A stretch of 64,000 bases of DNA from Chelydra serpentina (lineage: Eukaryota > Chordata > Testudines > Chelydridae), in NCBI GenBank assembly GCA_037349315.1, contig JBAIAC010000068.1, positions 21,233,001-21,297,000 on the forward strand, read 5' to 3'. The notes below the pieces were generated by a model. The model was not told the origin of the DNA and made no database searches. It saw nothing but the letters and a program-made list of their open reading frames with translations. The position numbers were made by a program, and so were the translations under genes. Every line of letters starts with the position of its first letter. Position 1 is the stretch's first letter. Positions 21,986-30,789 of the stretch are shown here, piece by piece.

Positions 21986-22440
21986 TACGGGTTTGTCTGC
22001 ACACAGACACTCAGGAAAATTAATTCAAATTAACTAAAGGTATGAATTTAAAGAGGATTACTTAAACCACATTAAACCCCTGTGTGGATGCTTTTATTCA
22101 GACTAAGTGTGTGTCTACACTTAAAACGCTACAGATGCGCCACTGCAGCTGCATTGCAGTAGCCCTTCAGTGTAGACGCTATCTATGCTGATGGGAGAGA
22201 TTCTCCCATCAGCGTAGTCAATCCACCTCCCTGAGATTTACGGTGCTTAAGTGATTTTAACTACACCACTCAGGGGTGTGGATTTTTTACACCTCTGACT
22301 GACGTGGTTATGTTGACCAAAATTTCTAATGTAGACCAGACCTTAGAGTCCTCCTTAAATCTGCATCCACACAGGGGTTTAATGCAGTTTAACTAATCCA
22401 CTTTGAAATTAATTCAGATTACCTGTCCTGAGGATTTGTC
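21986..22440. mobile_element. Palindromic MITE split at its centre
   Basis: The left arm (about 22010-22090, with 'attaaacccctgtgtggatg') and the right arm (about 22365-22430, with 'catccacacaggggtttaat') are inverted partners. Another MITE (22105-22342) lies between them, inserted near the axis of symmetry. Confidence 0.65.
22105..22342. mobile_element. 'GTCTACACT' MITE, inner copy
   Basis: Ends 'gtgtgtctacacttaaaacg' and 'taatgtagaccagacctta' are inverted, and a central 'gggagagattctccc' forms a hairpin. The junctions carry TAA and TTA, again suggesting a TWA-type target. Related copies: 22434-22673 and 42088-42190. Confidence 0.6.
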
Positions 22441-22673
22441 TACACTTAAAACGCTTCAGGGGTGCAACTTCACCACTGTGTTGCTTCAGTAAAGATGCCA
22501 TCTATGCCAATGGGAGAGGTTCTCCTGTTTGGTGTAGGTACCCCACCTCCTCAAGAGGCAGTAGCTACATCAATGGGAAAATTTGCCTGTCAGCCTAGCA
22601 CTATCTACATTGGATTTTCCATACCCCCAGCAGCGTAGTTATATCAACCTAATTTCCTAGTGTAGACCAGGCC
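22434..22673. mobile_element. 'GTCTACACT' MITE, second copy
   Basis: Same head ('tgtctacacttaaaacgctt') and the same end ('tagtgtagaccaggcct'). It lies directly against the 3' end of the CR1 copy that follows. Confidence 0.6.
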
Positions 22674-22765
22674 TGATTCATAGATTCATAGATTCTAGGG
22701 CTGGAAGGGACCTCGAGAGGTCATCGAGTCCAGTCCCCTGCCCTCATGGCAGGACCAATGACTGT

Positions 22766-23737
22766 CTAGACCATCCCTGATAGACATTTATCTAACATAC
22801 TCTTAAATATCTCCAGAGATGGAGATTCCGCAACCTCCCTGGGCAGTTTATTCCAGTGTTTAACCACCCTGACAGTTAGGAACTTTTTCCTAATGTCCAA
22901 CCTAAACCTCCCTTGCTGCAGTTTAAGCCCATTGCTTCTTGTTCTATCCTTAGAGGCTAAGATGAACAAGTTTTCTCCCTCCTCTTTATGACACCCTTTT
23001 AGATACCTGAAGACTGCTATCATGTCCCCTCTCAGTCTTCTCTTTTCCAAACTAAACAAACCCAATTCCTTCAGCCTTCCTTTATAGGTCATGTTGTCTA
23101 GACCCTTAATCATTCTTGTTGCTCTTCTCTGGACCCTCTCCAATTTCTCCACATCTTTCTTGAAATGCGGTGCCCAGAACTGAACACCATACTCCTGTTG
23201 AGGCCTAACCAGCGCAGAGTAGAGCGGAAGAATGACTTCTCGTGTCTTGTTCACAACACACCTGTTAATGCAGCCCAGAATCATGTTTGCTTTTTTTGCA
23301 ACAGCATCACACTGTTGACTCGTATTTAGCTTGTGGTCCACTATAACCCCTAGAGCCCTTTCTGCCATACTCCTTCCCAGACAGTCTCCTCCCATTCTGT
23401 ATGTGTGAAACTGATTGTTCCTACCTAAGTGGAGCACTTTGCATTTGTCCTTATTAAACTTCATCCTGTTTACCTCTGACCATTTCTCCAATTTGTCCAG
23501 ATCATTTTGAATTATGACCCTATCCTCCAAAGCAGTTGCAATCCCTCCCAGTTTGGTATCATCTGCAAACTTAATAAGCGTACTATCTATGCCAATATCC
23601 AAGTCGTTGCTGAAGATATTGAACAGAGCCGGTCCCAAGACAGACCCTTGCGGAACCCCACTCGTTATACCTTTCCAGCAGGATTGGGAACCATTAATAA
23701 CTACTCTCTGAGTATGGTTATCCAGCCAGTTGTGCAC
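22766..23737 (-). pseudogene. CR1 ORF2 reverse transcriptase, C-terminal frame
   Basis: An uninterrupted 323-residue frame from inside the RT domain to the natural stop. Counting from its first Met: the RT box GVPQGSVLGP is at residues 27-36, the catalytic FADDTKL at 57-63, and the C-terminal region ends HWNKLPREV...KCLSGMV. Both aspartates of the FADD box are intact. The enzyme would copy CR1 RNA into DNA at a nicked target. The first Met is internal, not a real start. A break, probably a one-base loss near 23811-23816 in the AFDTV motif, separates it from the upstream RT part. Confidence 0.92.
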
Positions 23738-23925
23738 CCACCTTATAGTAGCCCCATCTAAGTTGTATTTCCCTAGTTTATTGATAAGAATATCATGCGA
23801 GACCGTATCAATGCCTTACTAAAGTCTAGGTATACCACATCCACCGCTTCTCCCTTATCCACAAGACTCGTTATCCTATCAAAGAAAGCTATCAGATTGC
23901 TTTGACATGATTTGTTCTTTACAAA

Positions 23926-24303
23926 TCAATGCTGGCTATTCCCTATCACCTTACCACCTTCCAAGTGTTTGCAGATGATTTCCTTAATTACTTGCTCCAT
24001 TATTTTCCCTGGCACAGAAGTTAAACTAACTGGTCTGTAGTTTCCTGGGTTGTTTTTATTTCCCTTTTTATAGATGGGCACTATATTTGCCCTTTTCCAA
24101 TCTTCTGGAATTGCTCCTGTCTCCCATGATTTACCAAAGATAATAGCTAGAGGCTCAGATACCTCCTCTATTAGCTCCTTGAGTATTCTAGGATGGATTT
24201 CATCAGGTCCTGGTGACTTGCAGGCATCTAACTTATCTAAGTGATTTTTAACTTGTTCTTTTTTTATTTTATCTTCTAAACCTTCCCCCCTTCCCATTTG
24301 CAT
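23926..24303 (-). pseudogene. CR1 ORF2 reverse transcriptase, N-terminal frame
   Basis: Encodes the start of the RT domain: [16 protein letters not shown], then [13 protein letters not shown], then [12 protein letters not shown]. These are conserved boxes in CR1-clade RTs. The frame ends at a stop just before the FVKNKSCQ segment. Upstream, 24269-24637 encodes the linker from endonuclease to RT in another frame (KKESYKKWK through FFVSVFTE), ending in sequence that reads on into this domain after a shift. Confidence 0.88.
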
Positions 24304-24749
24304 TCACTATGTTAGACATTCCCTCAGACTTCTCGGTGAAGACGGAAACAAAGAAGTCATTAAGCATCTCTGCCATTTCCAAGTTTCCTGTTACTGTTTC
24401 TCCCTCCTCACTGAGTAGTGGGCCTACCCTGTCCTTGGTCTTCCTCTTGCTTCTAATGTATTGATAAAAAGTTTTCTTGTTTCCCTTTATTCCTGTAGCT
24501 AGTTTGAGCTCATTTTGTGCCTTTGCCTTTCTAATCTTGCCCCTGCATTCCCGTGTTGTTTGCCTATATTCATCCTTTGTAATTTGTCCTAGTTTCCATT
24601 TTTTATATGACTCCTTTTTATTTTTTAGATCTTGCAAGATCTCGTGGTTAAGCCAAGGTGGTCTTTTGCCACATTTTCTATCTTTCCTACCCAGCAGAAT
24701 AGTTTGCTTTTGGGCCCTTAATAGTGTCCCTTTGAAATACTGCTAATGC

Positions 24750-25178
24750 TGAGTGTCCTCGTGTAGACATATCCTGTGAAAGATTATATATTGAGAATTC
24801 CAGCATTGGAGAGAGCACAAGTAAGGAATAAGACCAAGATCCATGCAGTTGCTGGCAAGAGAGACATCTCCCTAATTTGTTAGGAACAGCTTGTGACACT
24901 CTTATTTTAATAGTTTCATTATACACCATGACAGAGAATTGCACAGATTTTACAGTGAGAAAGAAGTTAGTCTGCATCCTATAGAGATCAGTCAGTCAGG
25001 TCATTCTTAAAAAACGGAGCGACATCTAGTTCAGACATTTGTATAGGCTACAGATGAAATAATGGAAAGAACAGGCAGTGTGCATTACAGTTACATAAGA
25101 GCTTAAGTGCGTAGGTGGAACACAACATGCCAGAAAGAAAAAGACAAAAAAAAACCCACCCTCTCTTTCAAATAATAC
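24750..25178. other. No gene; possible MITE end
   Basis: 'cctcgtgtagacatatcctg' at about 24758-24777 looks like the outer end of a 'GTCTACACT' MITE. The rest to 25178 is not recognised. Confidence 0.3.
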
Positions 25179-25290
25179 TCTATTTTTCATAGGTTTCAGT
25201 GTAGTAGCCGTGTTAGTCTGTGTCAGCAAAATGAAAATAAGAAAGAAAAACTTGTAGCACCTTAGGCTAGGTCTACACTACCCCCCCCTG

Positions 25291-25356
25291 TCGAACTAAG
25301 GTACGCAACTTCCGCTACGTGAATAACGTAGCTGAAGTCGAAGTACCTTAGTTCGA
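25291..25356 (+). other. Hairpin 1 of the MITE
   Basis: A 66-nt inverted repeat: arms of about 30 nt (starting TCGAACTAAGGTAC, ending GTACCTTAGTTCGA) with a loop of about five bases and a small internal mismatch zone. The size resembles a microRNA precursor; no evidence of expression. Confidence 0.85.
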
Positions 25357-25418
25357 ATGAAAAAGCACTTACCCGGGGTCCACACGCGGCGCGCAGGCTC
25401 CCCCGTCGACTCCGCTTA

Positions 25419-25458
25419 CTCCGTTCGTCGAGCTGGATTACCAGCGTCGACGACGGAG
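25419..25458 (+). other. Hairpin 2 of the MITE
   Basis: Arms 'ctccgttcgtcgagctgg' and 'ccagcgtcgacgacggag' are imperfect inverted copies around 'atta'. Confidence 0.75.
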
Positions 25459-25466
25459 CACTTCCT

Positions 25467-25509
25467 GGTTCGATTTATCGCGTCTTGACAAGACGCGATA
25501 AATCGAACC
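25467..25509 (+). other. Hairpin 3: perfect 43-nt palindrome
   Basis: Two 21-nt arms (beginning GGTTCGATTTATCG) around one central base, with no mismatch. The same 43-nt palindrome is at 5166-5208 in the opposite orientation. Confidence 0.93.
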
Positions 25510-25817
25510 CAGAACATCGATCGCGCGCCTCCGACGGGACGCGTAAGTATAGACCTACCCTTAGAGACTAACAAATTTATTTCAGCATAAGCTTTCGTGG
25601 GTTAATACCCACTTCATCGGATGCATGGAATGAAACATACAGTAGACAGATATTTATACAGTCAGAGAAACATGATAAGGTCGAGGTGCATAGACCAACC
25701 TTAAGAGGCTAATTAGTTGAGAGGAACCATAACAGCAGGGGAAGAAAAACCTTTGAAGTGATAAACAAGATGGTCACTCAGGTGTGAATGAGGATCGTTA
25801 ACTTAAGGGAAATAGAT

Positions 25818-26129
25818 TCAATTAACGTAATGGCCGAGCCATTCCAAATCTCTATTTAATCCGGAGGCAATGCAACCTAGTTTGCATATCAATTCGAGTT
25901 CAATAGTTTCTCTTTGAAGTCTGCTTTTGGAGTTAATCTGTCACAACACTGCTACCCTCAAGTCTGTCACTGAGTGATTAAGGAGGTTGAAGTGTTCTCC
26001 TACTGGTTTTTGAATGTTATGATTCCTGATGTCAGATTTATGTCCATTTATTCTTTTGCGTAGAGACTGTCCGGTTTGGCCAATGTACATGGCAGAGGGG
26101 CATTGCTGGCACACAATGGCATATATCAC
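25818..26129 (-). pseudogene. GIY-YIG endonuclease of the Penelope-like element
   Basis: The frame begins MIYAIVCQQC and contains the core MYIGQTGQSLRKRINGHKSD. The 'IYAI...YIG' pair with the Arg-rich helix defines the GIY-YIG nuclease fold that nicks target DNA in Penelope elements. It continues with KPVGEHFNLLNHS. An in-frame TGA near 25938-25940 interrupts the frame, after which similarity resumes (RETIELELICKL...SGLNRDLEWLGHY) to a stop at 25818. One stop is the only lesion I see in the domain. The paired cysteines before YIG (CQQC) are typical of Penelope nucleases. Confidence 0.88.
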
Positions 26130-26347
26130 ATTGGTAGATATATGCCACTCAACTAATTAGCCTCTTAAGGTTGGTCTATGCACCTCGACCTTATCATGTT
26201 TCTCTGACTGTATAAATATCTGTCTACTGTATGTTTCATTCCATGCATCCGATGAAGTGGGTATTAACCCACGAAAGCTTATGCTGAAATAAATTTGTTA
26301 GTCTCTAAGGTGCTACAAGTTTTTCTTTCTTATTATCTATTTTTCAT

Positions 26348-27098
26348 GTTTCACTATAATTTCCTATGTACTGGCACTTTTCTTTCTGCCATTCAAATAC
26401 CAGCAAGTTGTACGTGGAAATGCGCCCAGGAATTTTGTTTCTTTGCAACGGCAGCTTGATAAATACATAGTTTGTCTTGCATAGGTTTGACTGCCATGTC
26501 AAAACAATTTGAAAATGTGACAGAGATAAGCCAGAATTATACCACCTCTTCTGGCTTGTTGTGTGCTGCTGCACTGAAGTCTAGGCCAAGAAGTTCCTGC
26601 ATGTTGTAATCTATGTCACAACATAGATTTTTCTGCTGTTTGTGCGAAGGGCCTTTTTTGTTGTTTGGTGATATAGCACCTGAATATTTAAAATGTGGTG
26701 GTAAGCTGAAAGGTAATCTTTAAAAATGGCATCATGAATCCCATGGATCTCAATGATGACACATCATACTTGCCTAATTTACAAATTAAAGTGGTTATTT
26801 CAGTACCTAAAAATGCGGCACACGGAGCCTGGAAGCAGAAAGTCAGACTGTGCTCTGTCCTGCTCACATGTTATCATTGCCAGTCAGAGATTATAAGTGC
26901 CAAATCCTACTCTGAGTTACAGGTGTGCAGGCCCATTGTTTCCTGTCGGGTTGCATAGGCACAACTGTATAAACATCCCCTTCCTTTCATTCACAGTTTG
27001 GTTCATAGTAACATTTGCCCCCAATCATACACTAATCTAATCTCTTTCTAGGAAGTCCTGTTTCCTCACTTTTGCTTTGATTTCCACTATCTCCTGTG
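26348..27098. other. No recognisable gene or repeat
   Basis: AT-rich; includes an imperfect palindrome 'tgtaatctatgtcacaacat'. The frame 26734-26958 has no recognisable domain. Confidence 0.3.
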
Positions 27099-27122
27099 CA
27101 GCAGCAGCAGCAGCAGCAGCAG
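27099..27122 (+). repeat. (CAG)8 trinucleotide repeat
   Basis: Eight uninterrupted CAG units followed by CCG units, ending about 6 bp before the hAT duplication. Both strands are open but no supported exon contains it. Confidence 0.9.
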
Positions 27123-27357
27123 CCGCCGCCAGTACTTAGGGTGACCAGATGTCCCGATAAAATCGGGACCGTCCCGATTTCAGACCATTTGTCCCGCGTC
27201 CCGACCGATGGTTGGTCGGGGCGCCTTTTGTCCCGATTTTCCGTCTTCCGGATGCAGAGGTTTTTTGTTTTTTTTTTGTTGCTCAACAAGTTTGGTTGAG
27301 CGGTTTTGTTTTGTTTTCTCAACAAGTTTGGTTGAGCCGTTTTTTTGTGTGTGTGGG

Positions 27358-28653
27358 TGTAACCCTTCTGCCAGTCAGAGTCGGCAGCAACAAGGGCCGG
27401 GTTCCGTATCTAGGGGTTCCATTCCAATAACACAATGCAAAAACCGGCTCGAGCCCCCACCCAGTGACCTGGGACAAATATATATCACCACCCCCTGGGC
27501 GCCTCTAAGAGGCAGTACTTCCCCTCTCGCAAGCACAGAGTCTGAGTGTAGAAAAACCTTTTAATGACAGAGAGAAACAATGCGGCCTTTTGCTGGGGAA
27601 ACACCACATCTAGGATTTGTAAACCAAACTGTGAGCAATGACCCACCCCAGCAAATTGGCCATGTCCTTTCCCTTTGGTTCTTGAGTCCATCAACCCCAA
27701 AAATCACCCAAAGTCCCAAAAGTCCAGACCCAGAGTTCAAAAGTTCATCTGCAGAGTGTTACACCCCCTCCAGTCTGGGTAGAAATGGGGAGGGGAGAGG
27801 TAAGGGGCACCTTACGTGGCTCGAAGCTGACTGCCCCGTCCCTTCATGGTGCTTCGCTCGGCTCTGCTCTGCTCCGCCAGCCATCCCACGAGTCACTCCG
27901 TTCAGCCGTCCCGCAAGCCGCTTCGCCAGCAGCTCCGCTCCGTCAGCCGTCCTGCAAGCCGCTCAGGCTGTCCCGCCAACTGTCCCGCTCCGTCAGCCAG
28001 CCTGCAAGCCGCTCCGGCTGTCCCGCCAACTGTCCCGCTCCGCCAGCAGCTCCGCTCCACCAGTCGCTCAGCAATAGATCTTCTGGCTCCCCCACTACTT
28101 AACACAGTGCTCAGTGATTTCAGCTCATAACAATTTCAGCTTGTAGTTAGGGGAGCCTTCGTGCTCATTTGCACACTTAGTCCAGAGTAATTCCAACTCA
28201 GCAGCCTGTGAATAGACTCCTAAGGAACTCAAAATTAGCTCTGATATTCCACAGTGGAGAGAGAGAGAAGGAGGTGCAATTGACATTTAGGACCCTCAGA
28301 AGAGGCCCATGCCACCAGATACAAATACCTGTTCCCAGCCTCTCTCAATTCACTGGGTTTTGGAATCCATGTCCCTCGCCTAGCAAGTGCTGCTTAGCTA
28401 AGGGCGAGTCCCTTCCTCATAACAAAAGCCCACTGTCCTTGATTCACATAATCAGGGTAACAACACTTTAGTCTTCCTGCCCCAATAACAGAGAAACTGG
28501 GGCTCCCACAGCAGTCAAGGTGACCATTTGGGCAAGCGGTCCATCATGCTTTGCAGGGTGGGTGTGTCCATGCAAACAAGATTAGCCCCTGACATCCCTT
28601 TCCACAACTCACCACCAGATGTCAGGGTAGAGCTCATCCTGACTCTGCTTACA
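27358..28653 (-). mobile_element. Solo LTR of an endogenous retrovirus, 1.3 kb
   Basis: Starts TGTAACCC and ends GCTTACA (TG...CA), flanked by TGGG on both sides (27354-27357 and 28654-28657). The 4-bp duplication fits a gammaretrovirus-like (ERV1) class. No internal region is left, so the provirus was probably lost by LTR-LTR recombination. A GC-rich internal tandem array lies at about 27880-28080 ('gccgtcccgcaagccgct'-type units). Minus orientation is a weak inference from a short R/U5-like block near 27357-27560. Confidence 0.75.
27880..28080. repeat. Tandem array inside the solo LTR
   Basis: Imperfect units containing 'ccgcaagccgct', 'gcaagccgctc' and 'tgtcccgccaactgtcccgc' repeat several times. 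The frames of up to 165 residues here are P/S/R-rich translations of this array. Confidence 0.7.
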
Positions 28654-28861
28654 TGGGAAGTCCCGATTTTCGGGTCTTCCCATCTGGTCACTCTACCAGT
28701 ACTTGACATGTTCTGCATGTTGCTTAGTAACAACATTATTTTCCATTCTCACCACTCACACAGCTGTGGCTACACTCTATTTTTAGTGCACTAGCTTGAT
28801 CAGTGCTAGCCTGGGTGTGTCTCTTTGAACTGGGAATTACACCTCCGTTCAAACTGTAGAC

Positions 28862-29232
28862 CAGTGGTTCTTAACCTTTCCAGACTACTGTACCCCTTTC
28901 AGGAATCTGATTTGTCTTCTCTACCCCCAAGTTTCCCTCGCTTAAAAACTGCTTGCTTACAAAATCAGACATAAAAATACAAAATTGCTTACTTTATTCT
29001 TGCCATATTATTATAAAATAAATTAACTGGAATATAAATGTTGTACTTACATCTCAGTGTATAGAGCAGTATAAATAAGTCATTGTATGAAATTTTAGTT
29101 TGTATTGACTTTGCTAGTGCTTTTTATGTAGTCTGTTGTAAAACTAGGCAAATCTCTAGATGAGTTGAGGTACCCCGTGGAAGACCTCTGCGTACCCTCC
29201 GGGGTACACGTACCCCTGGTTGCGAACCACTG
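28862..29232. mobile_element. hAT MITE, CAGTGGTTC family
   Basis: The element is 371 bp. Ends CAGTGGTTCTTAACC and GGTTGCGAACCACTG are flanked by CTGTAGAC (28854-28861) and CGGTGGAC (29233-29240), a 6/8 match. A 'taccccgtgg...ggggtacacgtacccc' palindrome lies near the right end. Non-coding. Confidence 0.88.
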
Positions 29233-29240
29233 CGGTGGAC

Positions 29241-29715
29241 ATACCCTTAAAGGTACAATGCACTGAAAAGACAAGGCACCACAATTTAATAGTTACGTGC
29301 ACTACAAAAGGCACTACAAAAGGCAAATCAGTTTGATGAGCCCCTCAGTAAAACATATACCACCTTATATAAGCATGAGTGGAACCAGTTTTGCAGGGAA
29401 AACAGCAAACCCAAACCTAGCCCTCCTGAACATAACCAAAATGCTGGGGTTAGATTAAGTACCCTGATCCCCAGCTGCATATTTGTATTCCAGTTCCTCC
29501 TCTTCTTTCCTTGCTAAAGTCTGTTGGCTAAAGCCCCTAGCTTCATCCAGTGATCCCATCACGGTATCCCCTACAGTTCTCGTCTTCTCCCCCCAAACTC
29601 CTTTCCTCGCTCTAACTCCCAATTACTTTTCCCTTGGAACACAGGATTTCCCATGCTGGACCTAGACCATTGCTCCCATGTCCAGTATCATGTGGCCAAC
29701 AATGGTCAATATATT
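29241..29715. other. No recognisable gene or repeat
   Basis: Nothing supported beyond a tandem duplicate 'cactacaaaaggcactacaa' near 29300-29322. Confidence 0.3.
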
Positions 29716-29718
29716 CTG

Positions 29719-29820
29719 GGGGAGATTTTTGAAGTCACAAATGGCAGGAAGGTGCCCAACTCCTATGGAAAGTCAATGAGAGCTGGGTGTCCAGCTGCCC
29801 TCTGACCATTTTCCCTGGTG
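29719..29820. repeat. Palindromic MITE relic ('aaggtgcccaact')
   Basis: 'aaggtgcccaactcctatgg', 'aaagtcaatgagagctgggt' and 'gtccagctgcc' match one arm and the centre of the 'ggcaccta' palindrome family. Confidence 0.45.
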
Positions 29821-30111
29821 CCTGCAAAGCACATAAACACATCTACTTAATGAACCTTGCCTATTGCATAATGGAGTACAAAGAGGAAAATGTGTCTTTC
29901 TTGAAGCTTATAGGACATCACAATGATATTTGATTACCCTTTTCTTAGCATATGTAATCACAAACATTAATAGATATTGAACTAACCAGGCTCTTTAAAA
30001 ATCCAGCCATAGTATTTGACTCAATGACCCACTGAGACAATGGATTGGACAGGCATGACTATACTCTGTGAAAACAGGTATTTCCTTTTCATTTGTTCTA
30101 AATTTGTCTTT
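29821..30111. other. No recognisable gene or repeat
   Basis: Nothing supported. Confidence 0.25.
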
Positions 30112-30203
30112 GGCTTCAGCCCTCAGCAAGTCCTGGCGACCCCATTAAAACAGGGTCATGACCCACTTCAGGGTCATGACCCTCACTTGAGAACTACTAG
30201 GAT
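30112..30203. mobile_element. hAT right-end fragment
   Basis: 'tggcgaccccattaaaacag', a doubled 'gggtcatgacc' and 'acttgagaactactagg' look like the end of a CAGTGGTTCTCAA-type hAT with a damaged terminus. Confidence 0.5.
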
Positions 30204-30789
30204 AGAAGACTATTGTGCAGATCGACATTAGCTAATAGTTATTTTGGCCTATGTGGAAGTCCTACTGACATTTCTCACTGATGGCACTAACCTGTTTGCC
30301 ACAAGGCATGGTTTTCCAGTGCTAGACTATGCATTGGTCCAAACTATAGTAATGTTAGGAAAGGGACTCCAGACTCATAAAACCCTTAACAGCTGAGTAG
30401 ATGTCCCCTCCTATGGCTGAGTAACATGACCTTCATGTGGAAATCAAGACACCAGCCATAAAATGTTTGATTCCCTTGCAGAAAAAAGGAGAATATGGGT
30501 TGATAAAGTCTGGCTTCAGTGCTACCTTAGTCTGTGGTTTATTCCATTTATACCGGCCTCTCTATGGTGAATACATTACTCTCCTTGCATCACAAGGATG
30601 TCCATGCATATATGACCCCTTGGTATCCTTTATGTTGTGAAAAATACTTATGCTGAGGCCATTTGCACTCCTTTACATGATTCAAAGAGTGTTAACGGGA
30701 AATAAGTAACGTCTAATCAAGAATAGGGCATTTCCCAGCAGCACACTTTGTCATTCCACTGCCAGGAACGTCCTGCTTCTGGGTCCTCC
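30204..30789. other. No recognisable gene or repeat
   Basis: Nothing supported. Confidence 0.25.

Larger units (their letters stand above)
22675..24746 (-). mobile_element. CR1 LINE, 5'-truncated, well preserved
   Basis: A 2.07-kb CR1 copy on the minus strand. Its 3' end, at low coordinates, has two 'gattcatagatt'-type tail repeats and only about 90 bp of 3' untranslated sequence. It covers the endonuclease-RT linker, the whole RT and the C-terminal domain; the ORF1 and endonuclease parts are missing. Three blocks of the coding region lie in different frames, but each is long and clean, so the copy has few lesions and is among the younger CR1 here. Confidence 0.93.
25265..25560 (+). mobile_element. 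Three-hairpin MITE, Harbinger-like, copy A
   Basis: The element is 296 bp, flanked by TTA on both sides (25262-25264 and 25561-25563). Ends GGCTAGGTCTACACTA and TATAGACCTACCC are inverted. The uninterrupted second arm of the host Penelope element reads 'caccttagagac', so one TTA was duplicated on insertion. It carries three successive hairpins and is dense in CpG, including 'cgcgcgcctccgacggga'. No coding frame. Confidence 0.92.
25191..26335 (-). mobile_element. Penelope-like element with inverted terminal arms
   Basis: Flanked by a 12-bp duplication TCTATTTTTCAT (25179-25190 and 26336-26347). One arm runs from about 25232 to 25728, interrupted by the MITE at 25265-25560. The other, inverted, runs from about 26148 to 26333. 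Apart from the MITE I see no difference between the arms over roughly 190 bp. Between them is only the C-terminal GIY-YIG nuclease part; the RT is missing. The 25191-25231 sequence, with 'gtagccgtgttagtctgtgt', extends the 3' arm. Inverted terminal partial repeats are a known configuration of Penelope elements. Without the MITE and its extra TTA the copy is about 846 bp. Confidence 0.9.
27137..28695. mobile_element. hAT-type MITE, GGGTGACCAG family, copy C, with an LTR inside
   Basis: Ends TAGGGTGACCAGATG and CATCTGGTCACTCTA are flanked by a perfect 8-bp duplication CCAGTACT (27129-27136 and 28696-28703). The left part has the same 'gtcccgattt' interior as copy A plus a duplicated 'ctcaacaagtttggttgag' phrase. 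A solo LTR occupies 27358-28653; without it the hAT would be about 260 bp. Confidence 0.9.

Noticed and set aside
27580..28077. 165-residue proline/serine-rich frame
   Set aside because: Inside a solo LTR over a tandem array; overlapping frames in other phases show the same bias.
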